Shown piece by piece: positions 1 to 7,287 of a stretch of 12,392 nt of DNA (its first letter is position 1; every line of letters starts with the position of its first letter). The notes under the pieces are model-generated. The model was not told the DNA's origin. It saw only the letters and a list, made by a program, of their open reading frames with translations, and ran no database searches. Both the position numbers and the translations under genes were made by a program. Source of the stretch: Bacteroidota bacterium (GTDB taxonomy: Bacteria > Bacteroidota > Bacteroidia > Bacteroidales > Prolixibacteraceae); the NCBI GenBank assembly GCA_030695265.1, contig JAUYTA010000188.1, forward strand, positions 1 through 12,392, given 5' to 3'.

Positions 1-2
1 CT

Positions 3-857
3 ATCTTTCAGCCATTTATAAATATTTTTCAGACCATCATCAACTGGCGGTACAGCATGTTTTTACTGATCATGTCGTTGTTCTGGGCAGCTTTCAACCA
101 GCTTTATTATTCATTTCCGAATTTTGTAGTCGATTGGGTAAACACTGCAACCCTTTACAACGGAATTCATTCATTTTCGCCATGGCTGGCCGAACTGATC
201 GGCTCCGATCCCGGGAGCATTGCCTTGACATTGAGTAGCATGGATGCTTTTTTTATCATTGTGTTCCAATTGGTAGTTTCAGCTTTTGTGATGCGTTTCA
301 GGCCACTGAATGCCATGATGGGCGGCATATTTGTTTTGGCCGTTGGACTGGGAATGATGTTTTCGTTTCAAAACGGATGGATCATTCTTTTGGGATTGTT
401 GATTTTTAGCCTGGGCGAAATGGGCAGTTCTCCAAAATATACCGAATACGTTGGCAGTATTGCGCCTCCCGATAAAAAGGCTTTGTACATGGGTTCATCG
501 TTCTTGCCCATTGCATTGGGCCATCAGATTGCAGGTTTTATTTCAGGCGCACCCTACGAAAAAATTGCCGATAAACTTTTTCTACTGAAAGCAGAAGTTG
601 CCAAACGCGGTTTAACCATTCCTGAAATAGTGGACGGATCGTTTACCAAAACAGACTATTTCAACGAAGCAGCCCGGCAGATGAACTTCAGTCAGCAGCA
701 ATTGACCGATTTTCTTTGGACAAGTTATCAGCCGCAATCCATCTGGATTATTTTCAGCTCGCTGGCATTAAGTGCGGTTGTTCTGTTATTTTTGTACGAT
801 CGGTTTATCTTGAAGCCCCCTTCTAATTCCCCCGAAGGGGGAAAGCCCAGGGCATAG
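3..857 (+). CDS. MFS transporter, POT/PTR2-like, C-terminal part (5' truncated by window edge)
   Basis: Inner-membrane secondary transporter of the major facilitator superfamily. The reading frame is open to the left edge, so roughly the last 285 residues are visible. Several hydrophobic helices are present, and the segment GEMGSSPKY...APPDKKALYMG resembles the GE..SP and AP....MG pattern around TM10 of proton-coupled oligopeptide (POT) transporters. The internal ATG at 57 is not taken as the start because coding continues upstream without a stop. A soluble or lipid-facing insertion of about 60 residues (roughly 560-730) precedes the last helix. The extreme C-terminus, PPSNSPEGGKPRA, is translated from a GC-rich palindromic repeat, so the original tail was probably replaced. 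The substrate cannot be told. Peptide transport is an inference from the family resemblance. Confidence 0.8.
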   Translation: MFQPFINIFQTIINWRYSMFLLIMSLFWAAFNQLYYSFPNFVVDWVNTATLYNGIHSFSPWLAELIGSDPGSIALTLSSMDAFFIIVFQLVVSAFVMRFRPLNAMMGGIFVLAVGLGMMFSFQNGWIILLGLLIFSLGEMGSSPKYTEYVGSIAPPDKKALYMGSSFLPIALGHQIAGFISGAPYEKIADKLFLLKAEVAKRGLTIPEIVDGSFTKTDYFNEAARQMNFSQQQLTDFLWTSYQPQSIWIIFSSLALSAVVLLFLYDRFILKPPSNSPEGGKPRA

Positions 858-919
858 TATTTATGTCGAATTCGCCTTTCTTAAGCCTCCCCTTTTAGGG
901 GAGGTTTGGAGGGGGCCTT
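813..919. repeat. Inverted pair of GC-rich palindromic elements (REP/BIME-like)
   Basis: Two related units face each other. Unit 1 (813-842) carries a CCCCC/GGGGG hairpin (829-833 with 837-841). Unit 2 (883-919) carries CCTCCCC/GGGGAGG (886-892 with 898-904) and reads like unit 1 on the opposite strand (GGCCCCCTCC...). About 40 bp separate them. Unit 1 lies inside the 3' end of the transporter gene and unit 2 ends 14 nt before the next start codon. The pair probably folds into a strong RNA structure that could end or attenuate transcription between the two genes. The resemblance to dispersed repetitive palindromes is inferred from structure only. Confidence 0.7.
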
Positions 920-932
920 AAATTACAAACTC

Positions 933-2048
933 ATGCAAAAACTCTTCTACATACTATTCCTGATTTTTGCAATAACCCAACTTCAGGCTCAAACCCTGAT
1001 TGATCTGAACAATCATTACAAAAACCTTGATGCCACAGAGGTGAAAGAATTGAATTTCCGTTTCGAGAGTATGAGCTTTTTCCACAATACCGAATATATG
1101 GGCGATATTGTGGATGGTTACACCTGGACGGGCGCATGGATTCGGCCAAAGTTGAGCTACACTTTTTCTGAAAAGTTGAAACTGGATGTTGGCGGGCACT
1201 TTTTGCGTTACCACAGCCGCGATGATTTTACTGTTGTGCGTCCCTGGTTTTCGGCCCAATACCAGATGTTCGATAAAATGAAAGTTGTTTTTGGAAACCT
1301 GAACATGAATCAAAATCAGGGTTTGGTGAAACAACTTTGGGAACCCGAACGGATCATGACCGATGCGCCACGCGAAGGCGTTCAGTTTTTGTATGAGTCG
1401 AAATACTTTGAACTTCAAAACTGGATGGGTTGGGAACAGTTTATTTTACGCGGCGATCCATACCAGGAGCATTTTACGTTCGGGCTGAGTGGCCGCGCAC
1501 AAATATTCCCCAATTCCGGGCTCAAAATTCACATACCCTTGCAAGTTCTGATTTACCACATGGGCGGCGAAATCGATTCGAGTCCATTGGGGGTGGTTAC
1601 CGATTTAAATTATGCCACCGGACTTGAAACGCAATTCAATGTTGGCGATGGATTCCTGAAAGACATCGACTTGAACCTGCACTGGATTGGTTACGACTGT
1701 CCCGATGGCCCGGCACCTTATGGATACAAAAGAGGGCATGGTTATTCGGTAACTGTTGCCGGAGATACCCGTTTAGGAAAATTTTCGCTTGATTACTGGA
1801 ATGCTTACCAGTTTATAGCGCCCTACGGAAAACGCATTTACATGTCGATTTCCGACCGCGACATTGCCCTTTCGCAAACCGACCGCTCGCAGGTTGCTTT
1901 CAATTATATGATGAAACACCGGATTCTGAAAGACATCGAATTTGCCTTTCAGGGTGAAGCCCTCTACGATTTCCTGACTACGCGGTTTTCATTCGCCTTT
2001 GGGTACTATCTGGTTATCAATCAGGATTTTTTGCTGAAGAAGTTTTAA
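933..2048 (+). CDS. Outer-membrane beta-barrel protein of unknown function
   Basis: A predicted 371-residue exported protein. The ATG at 933 is chosen because it starts a clean signal peptide (MQKLFYILFLIFAITQLQAQ). A TTG nine codons upstream would put extra polar residues before it and lies in the repeat. The mature part consists of alternating polar/aromatic stretches typical of beta-strands (for example KLSYTFSEKLKLDVGGHFLRY, FSFAFGYYLVINQDF) and ends in Phe, as expected of a C-terminal strand recognised by the BAM machinery. No family is recognised with certainty. It is preceded by the palindromic repeat pair and followed after 11 nt by hydF, so the two genes are probably co-transcribed, though a shared function is not obvious. 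Its last 20 codons recur elsewhere in the window. Confidence 0.8.
   Translation: MQKLFYILFLIFAITQLQAQTLIDLNNHYKNLDATEVKELNFRFESMSFFHNTEYMGDIVDGYTWTGAWIRPKLSYTFSEKLKLDVGGHFLRYHSRDDFTVVRPWFSAQYQMFDKMKVVFGNLNMNQNQGLVKQLWEPERIMTDAPREGVQFLYESKYFELQNWMGWEQFILRGDPYQEHFTFGLSGRAQIFPNSGLKIHIPLQVLIYHMGGEIDSSPLGVVTDLNYATGLETQFNVGDGFLKDIDLNLHWIGYDCPDGPAPYGYKRGHGYSVTVAGDTRLGKFSLDYWNAYQFIAPYGKRIYMSISDRDIALSQTDRSQVAFNYMMKHRILKDIEFAFQGEALYDFLTTRFSFAFGYYLVINQDFLLKKF
1986..2048 (+). repeat. OMP 3'-tail repeat, copy A (functional, inside the OMP gene)
   Basis: Twenty codons plus stop encoding the last beta-strand of the outer-membrane protein (FSFAFGYYL...DFLLKKF). Copies B (3314-3376), D (5445-5500) and C (8755-8857) are related to it. 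A 23-nt core ending in GATTTTTTG (2017-2039 region) is identical in A, B and C. Confidence 0.85.
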
Positions 2049-2059
2049 AATTTACGCAC

Positions 2060-3313
2060 ATGCTGACCGAACGTGAACACATAGGGATTTTTGGCAAAAT
2101 GAATTCAGGCAAAAGTAGCCTGATGAATTTATTGACCCAACAGGAAACATCCATTACCGATTCAACTCCCGGCACTACTGCCGATGTAAAAATTGCCCTT
2201 CAGGAAATTCATGGCCTGGGGCCTGTAAAGTTTTTCGATACGGCTGGCCTGGATGAAGGAACACTGCTCGGCGCTAAAAAAAGGGAAAAGGTGATGAACG
2301 TGCTGAAGGAATGTGATCTTATTTTATTGGTCATCGATCCGTCAACGCGGATATTTGAATCTGAAAACGAAATACTTGACGAAGCACGTGAACTTGACAA
2401 GCAAATACTAATTGTTTACAACCTGTTTGAAAAATCAGACAACAAGTTTCTCAATGAACTTGAAATGCAGATTCCTTTGTTAAAATTTATTCCATCTATT
2501 ACCTTATCTGCAATAGACGCTTCGTTCCGACAGTCGCTCCTGAACTTTATTATCAACAATTATGATCCGAAGTTTCAGAAAACAGACTTACTGCCTTTCG
2601 TTGAAAAGGATCAGTTTTATGTTCTGAATATTCCCATGGATGAAGAAACTCCTCCGGGACGATACCTCAGGCCACAGGCAATGGCCGAGGAATACATTAC
2701 GCGAAACTGGGCTTTCCCGGTATCTTACCGGATGAATTTAGGAGTCGCCCGTAGCGAAAACCCGCAGCCGGAAAAAGATCGTTTTGATGCTTTTCTGAAT
2801 AGCCTGGGTCGTAGGCCAAAAGCCATTATTACCGACTCACAGGCAATGGACATCATGGCAAAATGGACGCCACCGGATATCATGCTGACCACTTTTTCGA
2901 TCATGATGATCAATTATGTGAGCAAAGGGCGAATTTCTGAATTTTATGAAGGAATTAAAGCCCTTGATAATTTACAACCCGGCGACAAGATTTTGATTGC
3001 CGAAGCCTGTAACCATTCGCGGATCAACGAAGATATTGGCACGGTACAAATTCCACGGAAAATTAACCAACTGTTTCCGGGCGTAATCGTCGATCATAAT
3101 TTTGGCAGGGAATTCCAGTCGAACAGCGAATTGGAAAAGTATAAACTGATCATCCATTGCGGCGGTTGCATGATCAGTCACCAAAAACTGCAGGCCCGCC
3201 TGCGCGATTTGCGTCATGTTGGCGTTCCTGTAACAAACTATGGCGTTTTCCTTTCGTGGATGCAGGGACAGGCAGCGCTGGAGCGGGTCATGGAACCGTG
3301 GAGGAAAGGTTAA
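2060..3313 (+). CDS. hydF: [FeFe]-hydrogenase H-cluster maturation GTPase HydF
   Basis: HydF is the scaffold and carrier that receives the 2Fe subcluster built by the radical-SAM enzymes HydE and HydG and delivers it to apo-hydrogenase HydA in the cytoplasm. The 417-residue product has the expected layout. An N-terminal GTPase domain (about 1-170) has a P-loop GKMNSGKSS (residues 12-20), the GTT switch (38-40) and DTAG (60-63). A middle dimerisation region follows. The C-terminal cluster domain carries Cys317-x-His319, then 47 residues, then Cys367-x-x-Cys370, matching the family signature CxHx(46-53)CxxC. The usual NKxD guanine motif reads NLFE (121-124), an oddity. The gene starts 11 nt after the outer-membrane gene. 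hydE, hydG and hydA are not in the window. Immediately after its TAA stop, the same frame continues into an OMP-tail copy. Confidence 0.95.
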   Translation: MLTEREHIGIFGKMNSGKSSLMNLLTQQETSITDSTPGTTADVKIALQEIHGLGPVKFFDTAGLDEGTLLGAKKREKVMNVLKECDLILLVIDPSTRIFESENEILDEARELDKQILIVYNLFEKSDNKFLNELEMQIPLLKFIPSITLSAIDASFRQSLLNFIINNYDPKFQKTDLLPFVEKDQFYVLNIPMDEETPPGRYLRPQAMAEEYITRNWAFPVSYRMNLGVARSENPQPEKDRFDAFLNSLGRRPKAIITDSQAMDIMAKWTPPDIMLTTFSIMMINYVSKGRISEFYEGIKALDNLQPGDKILIAEACNHSRINEDIGTVQIPRKINQLFPGVIVDHNFGREFQSNSELEKYKLIIHCGGCMISHQKLQARLRDLRHVGVPVTNYGVFLSWMQGQAALERVMEPWRKG

Positions 3314-3376
3314 TTTTCGTTTGCCTTTGGGTATTATTTGGTTATCAATCAGGATTTTTTGTTGAAGAGGTTTTGA
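3314..3376 (+). pseudogene. OMP 3'-tail remnant, copy B, abutting hydF
   Basis: Begins at the first base after the hydF stop and stays in the hydF frame: 20 codons ending NQDFLLKRF, then TGA. It aligns to copy A over all 63 nt without a gap. There are seven differences by my count: five silent, one Lys-to-Arg, and a TAA-to-TGA stop change. That pattern indicates descent from a paralogous outer-membrane gene under protein-level selection, of which only the end remains. No start codon or signal peptide is present, so it is not expected to be expressed by itself. Confidence 0.75.
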
Positions 3377-3468
3377 TTAAAAGGTCTATTGTTTCTTACT
3401 CAGGTTGCGTGCAACAAAATATTGACCAAAAAAAGGGCGCATGTCCTTGGTACTTACCCATGTCCCAT

Positions 3469-3846
3469 TTACCCGTTTGTCTCATTGGGTTTATCAGTCG
3501 GCAGTTCCTTCCGGTGAGGTTTCTGTGTCTTAAACCCGAGTTTGGCAAGAATCCACTCTGATCTTTCGGAAGCTGAACTGAAACCACGTTCAATCTCTGT
3601 CTTGACCATGGCCAGATCGTCGTAGGCTTTTCCGGCAAGCCCTTCAACCAGCCAAATTTGTTTTTGCAGATCTTCCCTGGTGTTGATCCTGTAAAATTCA
3701 TTCAGTATCGGATGAATCGTTTCACGGAAATTGGCTATAAACACATCGTTCCATTAAGATTTCTCGGCCCTGAATACTGATTTTTCGGCTTCGAAGTGGT
3801 CGGCTTCCGTACGGACTGCGACCAGTATAGGTAGTAGAAAGGCCTC
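3469..3846 (-). pseudogene. Degenerate alpha-helical protein gene with an in-frame stop
   Basis: I do not recognise this family. The longest open segment (GTG at 3744 to stop at 3469, 91 codons) reads FIANFRETIHPILNEF... and RGFSSASERSEWILAKLGF, clearly amphipathic helix with normal residue use. The same frame continues upstream past one TAA (3754-3756) as an equally protein-like stretch of 30 codons (LLPILVAVRTEADHFEAEKS...), with no ATG before the next stop at 3847-3849. The simplest reading is a 5'-truncated gene interrupted by a nonsense mutation. Alternatively a short protein starts at the GTG. The C-terminal tail after KLGF is polar and may be non-native. Confidence 0.5.
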
Positions 3847-3925
3847 CTATGGCTCGATTAGTTTTTTAATATTTAGATCATTGGGCTAATGATTAGAGTT
3901 TTTAAATAGTTAATAAGAAATCGGA

Positions 3926-4223
3926 TTATTTGTGGAGTTTAAAAAATGTTATAGAAATGACAATAGTTGAAACTATTTGTTCGTATAATGTCCATCCTGA
4001 CGGAATGTTCCATTGATAATTAGACGTTGAACACCCGGAACTATTATTTAAATAAATGTAATAGCTTGAATTTGTGCGTAATAACCAAACGCCACCAGTT
4101 AAAATTGGAGGGTATGCATAAGATTGGACAACATTAATGGATATTTGCAGTGGGTTGGGGGCATTGATGTAGAACCAAAATAATACCTTCAAAATAAAAC
4201 AGTAAAAAGAATAATTTTTTCAT
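3926..4223 (-). pseudogene. Secreted protein remnant: signal peptide joined to an Ig-like fragment
   Basis: An ATG at 4223, only 3 nt after the FISUMP stop codon, opens a signal peptide (MKKLFFLLFYFEGIIL) that is almost identical to that of the C1-peptidase remnant at 5031-5368. The frame then shifts near 4180, and the other frame reads an Ig-like segment (NSSYYIYLNNSSGCSTSNY, then QWNIPSGW) that matches residues 287-312 of the T9SS protein at 5587-6930 (HYHIYLTNNSGCSLSNYTW...). It stops at 3926, without a sorting domain. What was once a long protein (signal peptide, catalytic domain, Ig-like modules) has therefore lost its middle and its end. Not expected to be functional. Confidence 0.65.
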
Positions 4224-4226
4224 AAG

Positions 4227-4916
4227 TTAGTTTTTTATACATCTGATTGATAATCTATACGATTTGCTTCCATAAAATCTATAAATTCCTTTTTCACTAG
4301 CAGACAAAGCCCTATACATGGCATTTTCATTGTCCCTTTGTGAGGCAGTCCAGAATTCAGCGTCATTATGAATTCCAACAAATCGGTCGTAACTTCCACC
4401 TCCAGGTAATGCACAAAAGCCTACTTCGTCGGTTGCTCCAGCATTCGGATTATTCCAATGAGTGAACGCGGTTTCTTTTAATTTGCCTCCTACATTCTCG
4501 TTTTCGCCCCTGAGATCCCATTCTCTATCCAATTCTTTAAAAGGCATTCCCAGAAATTGTTCGAGTTCTATCCATTCTTCGTCGGAGGGTAAGTGCCAGC
4601 CATCGGGGCAAACCTTTTGTGCTGTTTCCCAATTGTAAAGGCAGCCGTATAGGACATAGTTCTCGGCATAAGGCCCGGTTCCCTGGTAATCGTAAACATA
4701 TATTCCGCAATCGGCAGTCGGGCCGCAAACTGTTGGGGCGTATGCCAGGTTTCCGGCCATCCAAATCTGGTTGCCGATGCGTACCCATTTGTACTCGTGG
4801 TTATCGCGCGCATCGATAAACGTTCCGAAGTCCTTCTCGAAAAGGTCTTTCTCACAGGAAATAATACAGGCAGTAAATAAAATAAAAAGGAAAAACTTAC
4901 AATAAGGGAGTTTCAT
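4227..4916 (-). CDS. FISUMP-domain lipoprotein
   Basis: A 229-residue predicted lipoprotein. A signal peptide ends in lipobox IISC with Cys21, followed by EKDLFEKD, acidic/lysine residues like the surface-export signals of Bacteroidota lipoproteins. The rest is a Fibrobacter succinogenes major paralogous (FISUMP) domain: FIDARDNHEYKWVRIGNQIW then MAGNLAY at the N-terminal side, CPDGWHLPSDEEWIELEQFLG in the middle and a YRLSIRCIKN ending. Such proteins are common, probably cell-surface exposed, and their molecular role is unknown. Length and motifs look complete, so this is the one intact gene between two remnants. The 114-bp gap upstream is A+T-rich and may hold its promoter, but I see no convincing box. 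Confidence 0.85.
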   Translation of the reverse strand: MKLPYCKFFLFILFTACIISCEKDLFEKDFGTFIDARDNHEYKWVRIGNQIWMAGNLAYAPTVCGPTADCGIYVYDYQGTGPYAENYVLYGCLYNWETAQKVCPDGWHLPSDEEWIELEQFLGMPFKELDREWDLRGENENVGGKLKETAFTHWNNPNAGATDEVGFCALPGGGSYDRFVGIHNDAEFWTASQRDNENAMYRALSASEKGIYRFYGSKSYRLSIRCIKN

Positions 4917-5030
4917 ACCATTAGCTGATTAGTTTTTTGTATAAGTACGGTATATTTTACTGAATAAATTTAGTGCTATTTTTTATACATTGAACGTGTT
5001 GTTTGACATTTTTGTAAATAAAAATACCAT

Positions 5031-5368
5031 TCACAAGAAGATGCATGCCAGGCATAACGAGCAATAATTCAGTGTGTTTTCAATGTCGGCAGGCGCTGCA
5101 CCAAGCGGATCATAACCCGACACTCTGAATACATTTCAGCTTTTGATAAATCCAAAAAAGGCGAAACAGAGGATGGCTTGTGGTAATAGATCTGGCTCAT
5201 AGCTTCTATACCGCCAATGGCGGCGAAAATTTCACAAGGCCCTTGCTCTCCTTGATTTTTTGCGGAAGAAATGTAATTAAAACCCATATTGGTTCCAGCA
5301 CTAGGTTTTTGCCAGGAAAAATATGAAGGCTGACCAAACAAAATGATCCCTTCAAAATAAAACAACAA
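5031..5368 (-). pseudogene. C1 (papain-like) peptidase remnant, frameshifted and truncated
   Basis: The translation (LFYFEGIILFGQP...AKNQGEQGPCEIFAAIGGIEA...DLSKAEMYSEC) matches the start of a secreted papain-family domain. NQG supplies the oxyanion-hole Gln and GPC the catalytic Cys, followed by the helix FAAIGGIEA and a DLSEAE-like motif. After YSEC a one-base frameshift (near 5117) moves the coding potential to another frame, which reads SGYDPLGAAPADIENTLNY as expected for the family, and then the similarity ends with a stop at 5031. The catalytic His and Asn region is missing. The expected start codon is also lost: only TTG is available, with a TGA just before it. Once a secreted protease gene, now a fragment. 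Confidence 0.7.
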
Positions 5369-5421
5369 TTTTCAACCCTCTTTCAACAGCAATCGTTTCA
5401 GCCAGATTAAGAGTCCCATCA

Positions 5422-5500
5422 AAAAATGTAAGCTGGTGGATTTCTTTAGCTATGGATTTAAAATGCAGTTTAACTAGGATTTTTTACTGAAGAGGTTTAG
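5422..5500 (+). pseudogene. OMP 3'-tail remnant, copy D, with 28-bp direct repeat
   Basis: Starts with an exact 28-bp sequence (5422-5449) also found at 8724-8751. One frame reads FSYGFKMQFN, stop (TAG at 5475), DFLLKRF. This lines up residue for residue with FAFGYYLVINQDFLLK(K/R)F of copies A and B, the stop replacing the Gln. It ends next to the operon terminator at 5501. It is the most divergent of the four tails. Confidence 0.55.
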
Positions 5501-5548
5501 AAAATTAAGAGAAGCTGTCCAAATAAATGGACAGCTTCTCTTAATTTT
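5501..5548 (-). terminator. Strong bidirectional hairpin terminator of the minus-strand operon
   Basis: A perfect 20-bp inverted repeat (5501-5520 with 5529-5548) around an 8-nt loop AAATAAAT. The stem core is GAGAAGCTGTCC, and the A/T-rich ends give a run of U residues (TTAATTTT or AATTTT) on either strand. It lies 38 nt after the stop codon of the T9SS protein gene and separates that operon from copy D. Confidence 0.85.
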
Positions 5549-5586
5549 CATTGAAGTGCGCACTGGTTAAAAGATCTTCTGGGAGA

Positions 5587-6930
5587 TTATTTCACAACTA
5601 ATTTAGCTTGCAGGTTTTCGTCCTTGTATTTAACCCGTACAATATAAATACCCGACTTCCATCCCGAAGTTTGAATTCTCTGATCTCTGCCTTTCAATTT
5701 TAATCTTTTTTCTTTTAGCATCTGACGCTGATCAAATATTTCAACCTCCCATTCGGTATTTTCGTCAAAAATAACGTCTTCTGAGGTCGGTTCGATGGTT
5801 AATGTTGTTTCACCGGAAGAGGGGTTAGGAGACAAACTCATTGCATAGTAACCACCGCAATAACCACTACCCAGATATCCGATTTTTACTTTTGTATAAA
5901 CACCACAACAGGTGGTGGCATAAACTTCAACCATTCCGCCGGGAGTCGAATTGGTATAAACAGAAATCATATCGCCCCAGGTGTAATTGGTTGACCAGGC
6001 TGATGGCACCGACCATGTATAATTCGAGAGCGAACAGCCTGAATTATTTGTCAGGTATATATGGTAATGGGTATTGGCACACATATACGAAACTGGTGTT
6101 CCACCGGATGTATAAATGCTATAGGACAAATCCTCGGGATGAGGCATGTTTACCCCGATGTATTTAGAATTTGAATAGGTTTTGTTAACTGGTGCGCCAA
6201 TGGTTAATGTAAGGTACACCCCGCCCAAACCCGATACAGAAGAACTTTTAGGCGTTACTAAAAAGTTTTTTGTGCCCTGGCCAGAAACCTCGTTTAATAA
6301 GCTTGTATCGTATGTCCAGCTAAAAGTGCAATTGACGTAATCTGGGGTTGTAAATGTGGCGTTACTGCCGTTGCAGACATATCGGGGGCCATCTACTCTA
6401 AATGAAGTATAGTACTTTAGATCTGAGGTGCCATATTCAGTATCGTCCCAATTATGCAAGAAAAGTGGAAATTCATTCCATTTTGATTTCCACTTTCCTG
6501 AAGTAGATGTGGTTATTGCCGAATGATCACCGGAGGCCCAGCGTACCATTCCGGGATAGGTCTCGCTTGCCACTTCAATATAGCTTCCATCGTCCCAGTA
6601 AATATGTTCATCTGTATTGTTTGAGTAATACCCAATCCATCTGGGATTTGTTAATTCAAGTGCTTTTTGACTCATGTACCAGGCATAGCTGTGGCAATTG
6701 AATCGTCTTGAAGAACTGTAACCGTCATAAGTTTTAATTTGAGCTGCATTAGGCCGAGTGTTTTTATAGTAATTGTCCCATGTTTTTCTAGTTGTAGTTG
6801 ATGATTCTTCCGTTATCCATGAATTAACAGTGTTGTTTCGCGGTGTCGAGACATCATTGACTTGAACGTCCTGGGCGAATATATTAGTAGCAAAGAAGAC
6901 TGCTAAGATTATAATTCCTATTGTTTTCAT
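5587..6930 (-). CDS. T9SS-exported protein with Cys/His amidase-like domain and Ig-like modules
   Basis: A 447-residue secreted protein. Residues 1-20 are a signal peptide ending FAQ. Residues about 45-175 form a domain with FNCHSYAW (Cys79), IYWDDGSYIEV, GDHSAIT (His136) and SKWNEFPLFLHNW. The ordered Cys...His pair resembles NlpC/P60- or CHAP-type papain-fold hydrolases, so cell-wall or protein amide hydrolysis is a plausible but unproven activity. Residues about 178-355 look like two Ig-like or PKD-like modules with Cys residues (GPRYVCNGSNATF; CANTHYHIYLTNNSGCSLSNY). Residues about 365-447 are a type A T9SS sorting domain (LSPNPSSGETTL...WKSGIYIVRVKYKDENLQAKLVVK), which directs passage through the outer membrane and usually cell-surface anchoring. 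It is the last gene of a three-gene operon, beginning 2 nt after the lipoprotein stop, and is followed by a strong terminator. Confidence 0.75.
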   Translation of the reverse strand: MKTIGIIILAVFFATNIFAQDVQVNDVSTPRNNTVNSWITEESSTTTRKTWDNYYKNTRPNAAQIKTYDGYSSSRRFNCHSYAWYMSQKALELTNPRWIGYYSNNTDEHIYWDDGSYIEVASETYPGMVRWASGDHSAITTSTSGKWKSKWNEFPLFLHNWDDTEYGTSDLKYYTSFRVDGPRYVCNGSNATFTTPDYVNCTFSWTYDTSLLNEVSGQGTKNFLVTPKSSSVSGLGGVYLTLTIGAPVNKTYSNSKYIGVNMPHPEDLSYSIYTSGGTPVSYMCANTHYHIYLTNNSGCSLSNYTWSVPSAWSTNYTWGDMISVYTNSTPGGMVEVYATTCCGVYTKVKIGYLGSGYCGGYYAMSLSPNPSSGETTLTIEPTSEDVIFDENTEWEVEIFDQRQMLKEKRLKLKGRDQRIQTSGWKSGIYIVRVKYKDENLQAKLVVK

Positions 6931-6932
6931 TT

Positions 6933-7283
6933 TTATTTAATTTTGATATTTGTATATATTACATGGTTAAATTTCATATCCCTTGGTTCTTCACCAATTG
7001 AATTAAAATGCAGTTTCTCTCCATTACATTTAAACCAGTGTTTTACTGTACCATTAGTGGTGTCTAACAGCATCATCACAAAGAAAAGAGGCTCATTGTC
7101 AATTATTTCAAAATAGATTGTCCCCTTGTAACGACCGGTGATATCTGTTTCTGCTTCTGCTATCAGATCTTTTAACCAGTTAATTTCAGTCGCTGGATCT
7201 TCGCATCCACATATTTTGGGTTCGTCCTTTTTGCAGAACGTGAAAAGGAAAAACAGACAAGCTATTAATAAATATTTTTTCAT
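6933..7283 (-). CDS. Small predicted lipoprotein
   Basis: A 116-residue product. MKKYLLIACLFFLFTFC is a short signal sequence with a weak lipobox (FTFC, Cys17), followed by KKDEP and then CGCEDPATEINWLKDLI. The remainder reads as a small mixed alpha/beta domain ending in beta-strands (NHVIYTNIKIK). I do not know a function. It is separated by 4 nt from the gene before it and 2 nt from the T9SS hydrolase-like gene after it, so all three are probably translated from one message. Small periplasmic or membrane-anchored inhibitors are known to be encoded beside secreted cysteine proteases in Bacteroidota and elsewhere. A similar role here is only an inference from position. Confidence 0.75.
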   Translation of the reverse strand: MKKYLLIACLFFLFTFCKKDEPKICGCEDPATEINWLKDLIAEAETDITGRYKGTIYFEIIDNEPLFFVMMLLDTTNGTVKHWFKCNGEKLHFNSIGEEPRDMKFNHVIYTNIKIK

Positions 7284-7287
7284 AATA

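Noticed and set aside
906..932. TTG start nine codons before the ATG of the outer-membrane gene
   Set aside because: It lies in the palindromic repeat and would place polar residues before a complete signal peptide.
954..1418. 154-codon minus-strand frame opposite the outer-membrane gene
   Set aside because: Antisense shadow of a well-supported coding region, without its own start context or motif.
3404..3415. Small palindrome GTTGCGTGCAAC after tail copy B
   Set aside because: Five-bp arms only and no T-run, so it cannot be supported as a terminator or operator.
3157..3561. 134-codon plus-strand frame overlapping the hydF end
   Set aside because: It is a shadow frame of hydF and of OMP-tail copy B. 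The tail's conserved translation lies in another frame.
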